A stretch of DNA of 64,000 nucleotides, from the NCBI RefSeq assembly GCF_003014555.1, contig NZ_PYGE01000017.1:1-64000 (forward strand). The letters are read 5' to 3'. Made by a program: the position numbers and the translations under genes. This DNA comes from Haloactinopolyspora alba. GTDB lineage: Bacteria; Actinomycetota; Actinomycetes; Jiangellales; Jiangellaceae. Under the pieces are notes generated by a model. It did not search any database and had not been told where the DNA came from. It saw only the letters and a program-made list of their open reading frames with translations. This document shows positions 27,820-36,008 of this stretch, piece by piece; positions within the stretch are counted from its first letter, which is position 1; every line of letters starts with the position of its first letter.

Positions 27820-28386
27820 TCAGAGCCCCGGAGCACCCCAGACCGGGAACCAGCGCGACACGTCCGACTCGATGGCCAGGTCGCCGCCGACCAGCGCCCG
27901 TACCTGCAGCTCCAACGCGTTGTCCCGGCGCTGGGACGCGGAGTCGACCGGCGCGAACGGGTAGAAGGTGCCGCGCTTGTACAGGTACACCAGCGCCAGC
28001 CCCTGCCCCTCGTCCGAACGCAGCCCGATGGTGGTGCACAGCAGCGACGGCCCGAACCCGTTCGACTCCAGCGTGGAGTTCACCGCGTGCAGGTCGGTAC
28101 ACAGCTCGGACATCCGTGCCGGGTCACGCTGGAGCACCAGCCAGGTGTATCCGTAGTCGTCGGTCACCTCGTCGGGCTGCGACCCACCGAGCAGCGTGGT
28201 GATCTCGTCCTTGAGACGTGCGAACGGACCGCCCTCGACCTGGCGGAAACACACCGCGCCGACGCCGGTCGGATGCATCTGCGCCGACGCCTCGAGCGTC
28301 AGCGCGGCGGTGGGCAGCGCGAACAGCGCGTCCAGGTTCGGCTGTGCCTGCTTGGAACGGCCGAACAGGGCGTCCAGGAAACCCAC
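27820..28386 (-). CDS. pspAB: PspA-associated protein PspAB
   Basis: A 188-aa protein starting MGFLDALFGRSKQ and including LFALPTAALTLEASAQMHPT, the pattern of the actinobacterial PspAB family. No enzymatic motif is visible. It is the last gene of pspA-pspAA-htpX-pspAB, 3 bases after the htpX stop, so it probably acts in the same envelope-stress response. Convergent with nadA. Confidence 0.85.
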   Translation of the reverse strand: MGFLDALFGRSKQAQPNLDALFALPTAALTLEASAQMHPTGVGAVCFRQVEGGPFARLKDEITTLLGGSQPDEVTDDYGYTWLVLQRDPARMSELCTDLHAVNSTLESNGFGPSLLCTTIGLRSDEGQGLALVYLYKRGTFYPFAPVDSASQRRDNALELQVRALVGGDLAIESDVSRWFPVWGAPGL

Positions 28387-28389
28387 GGC

Positions 28390-29289
28390 TCACTCCTGCC
28401 CGAGCTCGACGGAGATCCGGTTCAGCTGATCGAGGCGCTTCTGCAACGGCGGATGCGAAGCGAACAGCGACGCGATGTCGACCTTGCCGGTCATCGCGGG
28501 GACGAAGAAGAACGCGTTGTACGCCTCGGCCTGACGCAGATCCTTCCGCGGGATCTTCGCCATCTCGCCTGAGATCTTGGTCAATGCGCTGGCCAGCGTC
28601 GACGGCTGACCGGTCAGGATGGCACCGGCCCGGTCGGCGGCCAGCTCGCGGTAACGGGACAGCAGCCGGGTCAGCAGGAAGCTCACCGCGTACACCACGG
28701 CCGCCACGATCATCACGACCAGGACCATGACGGCGGCGTTGTTGTTCCGCCCGCCACGCATCAGCCCGGTCCACAGCAGCATCCGCGTCATGATGCCCGC
28801 GAGCACGCCGACCACCGAGGCGACCGTCATGACCAGAACGTCACGGTGTGCGACGTGCGACAACTCGTGCGAAAGCACCGCCTCGAGCTCACGGTCGTCG
28901 AGGCGACGCTGGATGCCGCGGGTCACGCAGACCACGGCACGGTCAGGGCTTCGTCCCGCCGCGAACGCGTTGGGCAGATCGGCGTCGGCAACGGCGACCC
29001 GCGGCTTGGGCATGTCGGCAAGTGCGCACAGCCGGTCGATCATCGCGTGCAGCTCCGGCTCGTCCGCCGGGCTGACCTCGTGGGCGCCCATGGCTGACAG
29101 CGCGAGCTTGTCGGAGAAGAACCACTGCAACCACAGCGCACCGAGCCCGATGACGACGCCCAGGACCCAGCCGAAGCCGGCCAGCGCGATAGCACCGATC
29201 AGGACGACGTAGAGGACGGCGAGCAGGCCCATCGTCAGGCCCATGCGCGCCGAGAGCCCTCGATCGGGAGCGAACCTTGTCCGCGCCAC
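28390..29289 (-). CDS. htpX: HtpX-like membrane zinc metalloprotease
   Basis: A 299-aa M48 protease that degrades misfolded membrane proteins. Two N-terminal helices (MGLLAVLYVVLIGAIALAG; WVLGVVIGLGALWLQWFF), the zinc motif HELSH with the following VAHRD, two further helices, and RYRELAADRAGA supplying the third zinc ligand Glu. The GTG at 29289 follows GGAGGAGG and is preferred over an upstream frame. Between it and pspAA lies a 255-bp gap that holds repeat family C copy 2. Confidence 0.92.
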   Translation of the reverse strand: MARTRFAPDRGLSARMGLTMGLLAVLYVVLIGAIALAGFGWVLGVVIGLGALWLQWFFSDKLALSAMGAHEVSPADEPELHAMIDRLCALADMPKPRVAVADADLPNAFAAGRSPDRAVVCVTRGIQRRLDDRELEAVLSHELSHVAHRDVLVMTVASVVGVLAGIMTRMLLWTGLMRGGRNNNAAVMVLVVMIVAAVVYAVSFLLTRLLSRYRELAADRAGAILTGQPSTLASALTKISGEMAKIPRKDLRQAEAYNAFFFVPAMTGKVDIASLFASHPPLQKRLDQLNRISVELGQE

Positions 29290-29471
29290 CTGACACCTCC
29301 TCCCCCGTGAGATCGGGCACCGCGTTACCCGAGATGACAACGTCGACGACGACCGTGCGGTTCCGTGGCTCCTTCGTCGTCACCGCCGGCACGGAGCACT
29401 CACGCCGCGGCCGGCTGGTGATCGACACGGGAAGGACGGGGCGGCGCGGGACTCACCGCCCCGGGCCGCCC

Positions 29472-29550
29472 CCATCACCAGGACTGTCCCCGCATCACCA
29501 GGCCTGCAAGGGTGGTGACGCAGGGAATTCCATGGTGAACGTGATCATTT
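29472..29550 (-). repeat. Dispersed repeat family C, copy 2
   Basis: Inverted copy of the 27621-27699 repeat. Read on the minus strand it begins with the pspAA stop codon region and continues GTTCACCATGGAATTCC and two CTGGTGATG blocks. As in copy 1, the same end of the repeat touches the stop codon of the gene upstream on that strand. It splits the psp operon between pspAA and htpX; 29290-29471 holds nothing else I recognise. Confidence 0.85.
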
Positions 29551-29838
29551 CACCGGCGGCTCGGCGGGGATGAGGCCCTCGTCCGTCAGCAGCTCGCGGA
29601 CCTCGTCCACGTGCGCCTCCGCGAACGGCAGCACGAGGTCGCTGTCGACCAGGACGTCGTCGGCGACCGGGGCGCCGACACGACGGACCTCGCCGAGCAG
29701 TGCCTCGAGGGCGGTACGGAAGACGGTGTCGTCGTCGGCGTCGATGGCCTCACCGAGAGCGTCGTCGAGTCGGTTGAGTTCGTCGAGGTGGGCGTCACTG
29801 ACCTCGAACTGGCCCTCACCCATGATGCGGATGATCAC
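29545..29838 (-). CDS. pspAA: PspA-associated protein PspAA
   Basis: A 97-aa acidic protein starting MIIRIMGEGQFEVSDAHLDE, the signature of the PspAA family, with a helical middle and ending LLTDEGLIPAEPPVK. Its ATG overlaps the pspA stop by four bases. The stop codon lies inside a dispersed repeat copy. Assumed to bind or modulate PspA. Confidence 0.88.
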   Translation of the reverse strand: MIIRIMGEGQFEVSDAHLDELNRLDDALGEAIDADDDTVFRTALEALLGEVRRVGAPVADDVLVDSDLVLPFAEAHVDEVRELLTDEGLIPAEPPVK

Positions 29839-30629
29839 AGCTGCCCCTCCTCGCGCTGGCGCCGTGCTTCGGTCTGCGGGTCGGCGGCCGGCTCCGCACC
29901 CTGACCCTCGAGCTGCTTCGGATCGGCGCCACCGGAGATCTCCCCCTTCATCCGGGACAGCTCCATCTCGACGTCACTGGTCGAGGCGAGCTGGTCGAGC
30001 TCCGCGCTGATGTCGTCCTTGGCCGTGCCCGTCGGGTCCTCCAGAGCACCCGAGGCGAGCAACTCGTCGATGGCGCCCGCCCGGGCCTGCATCGTCTGCG
30101 TCTTGTCCTCGGCACGCTGCACGGCCATGCCGACGTCGCTCATCTCTTCGGAGATGCCGCTGAACGCCTCGCCGACGCGGGTCTGCGCCTCGGCGGCGGT
30201 GTAGTTCGCCTTGATGGTCTCCTTCTTGGTGCGGAAGGACTCGACCTTCGCCTGCAGCCGCTGCGCGGCGAGGCTGAGCTTCTCTTCCTCGCCCTGCAAC
30301 GCCTCGTGCTGGCTCTGCAGGTCGGCAATCTGGTTGGACACACCCGACCGGCGCGTCAAAGCCTCGCGCGCGAGGTCCTCGCGGCCGAGCGACAACGCCT
30401 TCTGCGCCTGCTCCTGGAGCTTGTCGGACTGTCCCTGCAGCTGGGTCATCTGGACTTCGATGCGCTTGCGGCTCGTGGCCACGTCGGCCACGCCGCGGCG
30501 CACCTTCTGAAGCAGGTCGAGCTGCTTCTTGTAGGAGTAATCGAGCGTCTCCCGGGGGTCCTCGGCGCGGTCGAGTGCTTTGTCGGCCTTGGCCCGGAAG
30601 AGCATGGACATTCGCTGGAGGATCCCCAT
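29835..30629 (-). CDS. pspA: PspA/IM30 (ESCRT-III-like) envelope-stress protein
   Basis: A 264-aa coiled-coil protein of the PspA/Vipp1 family, which coats and repairs stressed membranes. It starts MGILQRMSMLFRAKADKALD and continues with DPRETLDYSYKKQLDLLQKV, followed by long heptad-rich helices (residues 25-225) and an acidic tail. First gene of pspA-pspAA-htpX-pspAB. The 30630-30749 region carries the divergent promoters for pspA and the DUF3043 gene. Confidence 0.93.
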   Translation of the reverse strand: MGILQRMSMLFRAKADKALDRAEDPRETLDYSYKKQLDLLQKVRRGVADVATSRKRIEVQMTQLQGQSDKLQEQAQKALSLGREDLAREALTRRSGVSNQIADLQSQHEALQGEEEKLSLAAQRLQAKVESFRTKKETIKANYTAAEAQTRVGEAFSGISEEMSDVGMAVQRAEDKTQTMQARAGAIDELLASGALEDPTGTAKDDISAELDQLASTSDVEMELSRMKGEISGGADPKQLEGQGAEPAADPQTEARRQREEGQL

Positions 30630-30736
30630 CTGGCCAGGTATCCCTTTCTCGAGCTGTGCACTGCCGTCTGCAGTGGTTGCCTATCCAAGCCTACGGCGTA
30701 CGGACGTGCAGTGGCAGGGGCGGTTGCGTACTGGCC

Positions 30737-30749
30737 TACCCTGGTAGGC
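30737..30749 (+). promoter_or_regulatory. Leaderless-type -10 element for the DUF3043 gene
   Basis: TACCCT at 30737-30742 fits the actinobacterial -10 pattern TANNNT, and the GTG start lies 7 bases later, exactly where transcription would begin. No Shine-Dalgarno is present, so the message is probably leaderless. Confidence 0.6.
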
Positions 30750-31337
30750 GTGTTCCGTCGCCGCGCCACCACTGAAACCGAAGACACCGCTGCCCAGGAG
30801 CCCACTGTCGCGCCCGAGCAGCCGACCGGCAAGGGCCGTCCCACGCCCAAGCGCAGCGAGGCCGAGAAGGCGCGCAAAGAGCGGGTCCGTCCGGCACTGA
30901 ACCGCAGGGAGAAGGCCCGTCGCGACCGCGAGCGGATGCGCGCCGAACGCGCCCGCACCCGCCAGGCGATGAACACCGGCGACGAACGCTACTTCCTGAA
31001 GCGTGACCAGGGACCTGTCCGGAAGTTCATCCGCGACTACGTCGACTCGCGGCGCACCATCGCGGAGTTCTTCCTCCCGATCATCCTGGTCATTCTGGTC
31101 ACCAGCCTGATCGGCATCCCCGAGATCCAGCTGATCTCCACGCTGGTGTGGGTGGTGGCCATGGTCCTGCTGGTCGTCGACCTGAGCATTCTGGGATCCC
31201 GGGTCAAGCGTGAGGTCCGTCGACGCTTCCCGGACGAACCGTCCAAGGGCAACGCCATCTACGCCGTGACCCGAGCCACGCAGATCCGTAGACTTCGCCT
31301 GCCCAAGCCCGCCGTCAAGCCAGGGACTCACGTGTGA
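30750..31337 (+). CDS. DUF3043-family membrane protein
   Basis: A 195-aa protein with the DUF3043 layout: a basic N-terminal region (PTPKRSEAEKARKERVRP, RREKARRDRERMRAERARTR), the MNTGDERYFLKRDQGPVRKF signature, two transmembrane helices (FFLPIILVILVTSLIGI; LISTLVWVVAMVLLVVDLSI), and a basic tail. Function unknown. The GTG overlaps nothing upstream and fits a leaderless promoter; the stop overlaps the downstream GNAT start (GTGA). Confidence 0.88.
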   Translation: MFRRRATTETEDTAAQEPTVAPEQPTGKGRPTPKRSEAEKARKERVRPALNRREKARRDRERMRAERARTRQAMNTGDERYFLKRDQGPVRKFIRDYVDSRRTIAEFFLPIILVILVTSLIGIPEIQLISTLVWVVAMVLLVVDLSILGSRVKREVRRRFPDEPSKGNAIYAVTRATQIRRLRLPKPAVKPGTHV

Positions 31338-31867
31338 GTAGCGCACCGACCGCAGACCGGGACGAGACGGGGCTCTTCGTCCGGGCGCTGCGGTATTCCG
31401 ACCCGGTCGTCCGCGCACTCGAGACCGAGTTGCAGCAGGAGTACGTGGAACGTTACGGCGACCCGGACGACTCCCCGGTCGAGCCGGACGAGTTCGCGCC
31501 GCCGCACGGGCGATTCCTCGTCGGGTTCGTGGGCAACGAGCCCGTGGCCACCGGCGGCTTCCGGCGCCACGACGACGACGTGGCCGAGATCAAACGGATG
31601 TACGTCTCGCACGACCACCGCGGCGACGGCCACGCCCGGCGCCTGCTGGCCGAGCTCGAGGCCCGGGCCGCCGAGGCCGGCTACCGTCGGGTCATCCTCG
31701 AGACGGGCACCCGCCAGCCCGAGGCGATGACGCTGTACAGCTCCAGCGGCTACGCCCCGACCGCGCCGTTCGGGCACTACGCCGACGCGGACCTGAGCCG
31801 GTTCTTCGCCAAAGAGCTCGACGCGCCCGCCGAGGCGGCCGAGCATTCCGAAGCGTCCGGCGACTGA
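31334..31867 (+). CDS. GNAT-family acetyltransferase
   Basis: A 177-aa single-domain acetyltransferase with VAEIKRMYVSHDHRGDGHAR, the acetyl-CoA loop, and the ILETGTRQPEAMTLYSSSGY motif near the C terminus. Substrate unknown. GTG start overlaps the DUF3043 stop by four bases, so both are made from one message. Confidence 0.85.
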   Translation: MSSAPTADRDETGLFVRALRYSDPVVRALETELQQEYVERYGDPDDSPVEPDEFAPPHGRFLVGFVGNEPVATGGFRRHDDDVAEIKRMYVSHDHRGDGHARRLLAELEARAAEAGYRRVILETGTRQPEAMTLYSSSGYAPTAPFGHYADADLSRFFAKELDAPAEAAEHSEASGD

Positions 31868-31944
31868 CGGGCACCGACGCGAACTGACGCCGAGCGGCTG
31901 TCCGGAAAAGAGTCGCTCGCCGCGCCTGGACGGGCTCGGACGTG

Positions 31945-32166
31945 CTACTCGGGCGGGTTCAGGCTCATCGGGCCGTAGACCTCGCGGTCGTCCTGGCGCA
32001 GGATGACCGCGTCGACTCCGGCCTCGGCCAGTTCACGCCAGTGCTCACCCAGCCAGCTCTCGGCGTCGGACTGTGTGGGGAACCCCGCTTCGGGGCGCCC
32101 GGCGCCGTCGTCCACCCCCTGGACAGGGCCTCCGTCCGCCGCGACGAACTGCCATCTCCACCCCAT
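31945..32166 (-). CDS. Small conserved protein (73 aa), unknown function
   Basis: A short protein beginning MGWRWQFVAADGGPV with a helical centre (SDAESWLGEHWRELAEAG) and ending YGPMSLNPPE. AGGAGGAG just upstream fixes the ATG at 32166. Similar small proteins occur in many actinomycetes as hypothetical genes. The acidic, aromatic composition gives no function. Convergent with the GNAT gene at 31334. Confidence 0.7.
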   Translation of the reverse strand: MGWRWQFVAADGGPVQGVDDGAGRPEAGFPTQSDAESWLGEHWRELAEAGVDAVILRQDDREVYGPMSLNPPE

Positions 32167-32368
32167 GGTCTCCTCCTGATCCACGAACCGGGCGGCGGCC
32201 GCGTCGCCCGCGCCACCGAGACGTGGTCGACAGTACGGGCCGGGTCCGACACCGTCGCGCGCCGGGTGACCGCGTCCGCCACGCGGCGCCGGTGTTACCC
32301 AGATCACACCGGCCACCTGCCGTGACCGCGTCATGACCGCTCGTGCCCGGCGTCATGGAGGTGTCGTG

Positions 32369-32407
32369 GGTGTGCCGTCGCCGCACAGGGGACGGCGACG
32401 GCACACC
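32369..32407. other. Perfect 15-bp inverted repeat in a divergent intergenic region
   Basis: GGTGTGCCGTCGCCG at 32369-32383 is repeated in inverse at 32393-32407 around a 9-nt loop. It sits in the 383-bp space (32167-32549) between the divergent 73-aa gene and the MFS gene, where a terminator is not expected. The rest of that space has no gene; a TTGACA at 32479-32484 and CATAAT at 32495-32500 are promoter-like but are not well spaced. Confidence 0.65.
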
Positions 32408-32549
32408 TGCCACACTCCGCCGACGATCCACCGCAATCCCGACAGATCTCACCTCGCCGCGTGACACTCGAGCCGACCTTGACAAGCAATCCGTCATAAT
32501 GTTGCCTACCGCGTAAAGCTCAGTCTTCGGGGGGTAGGAGATCTTCAAG

Positions 32550-33827
32550 GTGGCACGTTCGGCGACTTCACGTCACCCGCGCCTGCTCAGTGACCCCGAT
32601 GTGTTCCGGTACGTTGCGGCGCGCATCGTCTCGCTGGCCGGCTCCGCGGTCACGTTCATCGCGCTGCCGGTCCTCATCTACGGCATCACCGGGTCGCCGA
32701 CGTGGACGTCGCTCGTCATCGTCGCCGAGGCGGTACCTTACCTGCTGCTGGGCCTGTTGGCGGGGGTCATGGCCGACCATGTCGACCGGCGCCGCATGAT
32801 GGTGACCACCGACCTGCTGGCCGCGGCGACGCTGGCCACCATTCCGGTCGCCGCGTGGCTCGACGTGCTCACCGCCCCGCACGTGCTCGTCGCCGCGCTG
32901 GTGGGGCGGACGATCTTCGTCTTCTTCGACGCCGCCAACCAGGGCGCACTTCCCAGCCTCGTCCCCCGCGACCGGCTCCCGTCCGCGAACGCGTTGGTAT
33001 TCGGCGGCAGCACGGTCGCCGAGACGGTCGTTCCGGTCATCGCCGGCGCGCTCATCGTCGTCGTGTCACCCGCGTCGGTCATCGCCATCGACGTCCTGAC
33101 GTTCGTCGCCTCGGCCATGCTGGTGCGCAGCATCGCCCGGCCGCTCAGCGCGTCCCGGCCGGCGGGGTCGGCGATCGGGTGGTCCGCCGTGGGAGACGGC
33201 GCGCGGTTCATCGTCCGGCACGAGGTCGTGCGCATCATGATCGTCATCGGCGCGCTGGTCGCGTTCAGCGCCGGTTCCCTCATGGCGGTGCTCGTGGTGT
33301 GGGCGGACCGCGTCCTGGACGTGCGTGAGGGCGACTGGCGCCTCGGCGTGCTCTACGGTGCCTGGGGTGTCGGCGCGGTGGTCGGCAGCGTCGTCGTCCC
33401 GATGCTGGTGCGCCGTTTCGGCGGGGTGCGCGCCGCGTTGCTGATCCTCCCGGTCGCGGCCGTCAGCGGCCTCGCGCTGTCGCTGCCGTCGACCTGGCTT
33501 CCCGCGGCCGTCCTGGTGGCCCTGTGGTCGGTGATGTACATCATGATCGCCACCATCTCGGTGACGCTGCGACAGCAGGTCACGCCGGAACCGCTGATGA
33601 GCCGGGTCATGACCGCCGGGCGGATGGCGACGTTCGGCGTCGGCTATCCCGTCGGGGCGCTGCTCGCCGGCGTGCTCGCCACACGTATGGACGCCGACGA
33701 CGCCATCCTCGCCTGCCAGGCCTCGCTGCTTCTCGCCGCTGTCATCGCCTGGCTGTCGCCGCTGCGTTCGGCGCCGCGCACTCTCGCACCGGCCGCCGAC
33801 GCCGACGCACCGAACACGACGAACTGA
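32550..33827 (+). CDS. MFS transporter (drug-efflux type)
   Basis: A 425-aa major facilitator with about 12 helices. The loop after helix 2 reads GVMADHVDRRRMMVTTDLL, the MFS GxxxDxxxRR motif, and the second half repeats the pattern. The N-terminal SDPDVFRYVAARIVSLAGSA resembles the MFS_3-type (enterobactin exporter/multidrug) group. Substrate cannot be assigned. GTG start; GGGGGTAGGAG-like sequence upstream supplies the ribosome site. Convergent with gcvT. Confidence 0.85.
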   Translation: MARSATSRHPRLLSDPDVFRYVAARIVSLAGSAVTFIALPVLIYGITGSPTWTSLVIVAEAVPYLLLGLLAGVMADHVDRRRMMVTTDLLAAATLATIPVAAWLDVLTAPHVLVAALVGRTIFVFFDAANQGALPSLVPRDRLPSANALVFGGSTVAETVVPVIAGALIVVVSPASVIAIDVLTFVASAMLVRSIARPLSASRPAGSAIGWSAVGDGARFIVRHEVVRIMIVIGALVAFSAGSLMAVLVVWADRVLDVREGDWRLGVLYGAWGVGAVVGSVVVPMLVRRFGGVRAALLILPVAAVSGLALSLPSTWLPAAVLVALWSVMYIMIATISVTLRQQVTPEPLMSRVMTAGRMATFGVGYPVGALLAGVLATRMDADDAILACQASLLLAAVIAWLSPLRSAPRTLAPAADADAPNTTN

Positions 33828-33891
33828 GTCCCGCCCGGCGCCCTGCGGACGGGTCAGATGACCTCCCGCATCGTCCGGACGAGGCGCACCG

Positions 33892-34995
33892 TCAGGCGGA
33901 TTCCGCCGATCCGGCTTGCACGAACGGTGGCCGGACCACCTCGAAGCTCTCGGTACGGTTCCGGATCTGCACGGCGACCTCGCTGCCCTCGGTGACCTCG
34001 GGCGGCAGGAGCGCCAGGCCGACGCCCTGCCGCAGGGTCGGCGAGAACGTCCCCGACGTGACGGTTCCCACCGGGTCCGAGTCCACGGTCACCGTCATGC
34101 CGGGCCGCGGAATCCCGCGTCCGAGCGCCCTGATGCCGCGCAGCCGCCGGGCCGGCCCGGCCTCCTTCTCCGCCAGCAGGGCGGCACGCCCCCAGAAGCG
34201 CTCCTTGGACCAGCCGACGGCCCAGCTCGACCGGCCCTGCAGCGGGCTGATCTCCAACGACAGGTCCTGCCCGTGCAGCGGGTAACCCATGTCGGTGCGC
34301 AGCGTGTCGCGCGCGCCGAGCCCGCAGGCGGCGATGCCGTCGGACTCGCCCGCTCGCAGCAGGGCGTCCCACACGGCGGTGGCCGCATCCCACGGGACGA
34401 CGAGCTCGTATCCGCGCTCGCCGGTGTAGCCGGTCCGGCAGACCGTCACGCTCACGCCGTCGAAGTCGGCCTCGACGAACGACATGTACGGGTGCTCGGT
34501 CGGCAGTCCTGCCGCGGCGACGGTCCGCTCGCTGCGCGGTCCCTGGATCGCCATGACCGCGAACTCGCGGTGCTGGTCGCGCACGTCGACGCCGGCGGGT
34601 GCTTCTGCGGCGAGCCTGCGCACCACCTCGGCGTTGTTGGCGGCGTTCGGCACCAGCAGCAGGTCGTCGTCGGCCCGCAGATAGATGATCAGGTCGTCGA
34701 CGACACCGCCGGACTCGTCGCAGCACAGCGTGTACTGCGCCTGCCCCGGGCCGATCTTGTCCAGATCGTTGCTCAGGCAGGAGTTCACGAACTCGCGCGC
34801 GCCGGGACCGGTCACCGAAGCCTTGCCGAGATGGCTGACGTCGAACAGCCCCACCCGCTCACGCACCGCGGTGTGTTCGTCGACGACACCGGAGTACTGC
34901 AACGGCATCGACCAGCCGCCGAACTCGGCGAACTTCGCCCCCAGGGCCTCGTGGCGCTCGTGCAGGGGCGTTCGGGCAAGCGTCGCGTCAGTCAC
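33892..34995 (-). CDS. gcvT: Aminomethyltransferase (glycine cleavage T protein)
   Basis: A 367-aa folate enzyme of the glycine cleavage system: it takes the aminomethyl group from lipoyl-H protein and gives methylene-THF. Motifs include [31 protein letters not shown], the active-site region DDLIIY, and [12 protein letters not shown]. gcvH and gcvP are absent from this window. No glycine riboswitch was recognised in the short upstream region. Confidence 0.95.
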   Translation of the reverse strand: MTDATLARTPLHERHEALGAKFAEFGGWSMPLQYSGVVDEHTAVRERVGLFDVSHLGKASVTGPGAREFVNSCLSNDLDKIGPGQAQYTLCCDESGGVVDDLIIYLRADDDLLLVPNAANNAEVVRRLAAEAPAGVDVRDQHREFAVMAIQGPRSERTVAAAGLPTEHPYMSFVEADFDGVSVTVCRTGYTGERGYELVVPWDAATAVWDALLRAGESDGIAACGLGARDTLRTDMGYPLHGQDLSLEISPLQGRSSWAVGWSKERFWGRAALLAEKEAGPARRLRGIRALGRGIPRPGMTVTVDSDPVGTVTSGTFSPTLRQGVGLALLPPEVTEGSEVAVQIRNRTESFEVVRPPFVQAGSAESA

Positions 34996-35178
34996 CCGAC
35001 CACCTTAGCGACGACCGTCCGGCCGCCTCACCAGCCGGTGTCCGCCAAGGCCACGGCACGTGCCGTGCGCAGCGACGCCCACGCGCCGACGGACCCGCTC
35101 AGCCGGGCGGTACCCCACGCCGCACCGTGACGCTCCGTCCTGTTGCCTGACGTGGCGACGTCGTGCACGCTTTCGGCC

Positions 35179-35928
35179 ATGGTCTCGTCCGTTGCCGTGC
35201 TGTCCGACGTCCACGGCGTGCTGCCGGCGCTCGAAGCCGTGCTGGCCGAACCGGACGTCCGGGCCGCCGAGCGCATCGTCCTCACCGGCGACGTCGCCGC
35301 GGGGCCGATGCCCGCCGAGACCCTCGACACGCTGACCGCTCTCGGTGAACGGGTGGTGTGGGTCCGCGGCAACGCCGACCGCGAACTGGTCACGCTGGCC
35401 GGCGGTGGGCACACGAACATCCCCGACCCGGTGGCGCCGTGGGCGGCGAGCCGGCTCCGTCCCGAACAGGTCGAGCTGCTCGCCGGGCTCGCACACCCGG
35501 TCACGCTGGACGTCGACGGGTTCGGCCCGGTGCTCTTCTGCCACGGGACCCCGCGCGACGACGAAGAGATCGTGCTGGTCGACAGCCCGCCGGAACGCTG
35601 GCTAGACGTCCTCTCCGACGTCGACCCGGCGGTACGCACCGTCGTGTGCGGGCACACGCACATGCCGTTCCAACGGCTCGTCGACCGCAGGCTGATCGTC
35701 AACCCGGGCAGTGTCGGCATGCCGTACGGGGTTCCCGGGCCGCATTGGGCGCTGCTCCGCGACGGTGTCGCGACGCTGCGGCGGACCGCCGTCGACCCGG
35801 ACGCCGCAGCGGACGCTGTGGTCGCGGGCAGCACGTACGCGGAGGCGGCCGCATGGGCCGACGAGTTCGTCCGCACCGCCCACTCCGACACCGAGGCGCT
35901 GGCCGCGTTCACGCCGTCGGCGCGCTGA
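35179..35928 (+). CDS. Metallophosphoesterase (YfcE/MJ0936-like)
   Basis: A 249-aa calcineurin-like phosphoesterase. Metal motifs are VLSDVHGVLPALE, LTGDVAAGP, VWVRGNADRE, FCHGTP and VVCGHTHMPF, followed by IVNPGSVGMP, the full set for a two-metal phosphodiesterase. The ATG at 35179 starts just before the first motif; an upstream start 12 codons earlier is possible. Substrate unknown. Confidence 0.88.
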   Translation: MVSSVAVLSDVHGVLPALEAVLAEPDVRAAERIVLTGDVAAGPMPAETLDTLTALGERVVWVRGNADRELVTLAGGGHTNIPDPVAPWAASRLRPEQVELLAGLAHPVTLDVDGFGPVLFCHGTPRDDEEIVLVDSPPERWLDVLSDVDPAVRTVVCGHTHMPFQRLVDRRLIVNPGSVGMPYGVPGPHWALLRDGVATLRRTAVDPDAAADAVVAGSTYAEAAAWADEFVRTAHSDTEALAAFTPSAR

Positions 35929-36008
35929 TCGGCGGGCCGCGCACACGCTGCGACGCCGGGCGGTAACATCAGCGGAACCGCCTCGAAGTACACGACGTCT
36001 GGAGAACC

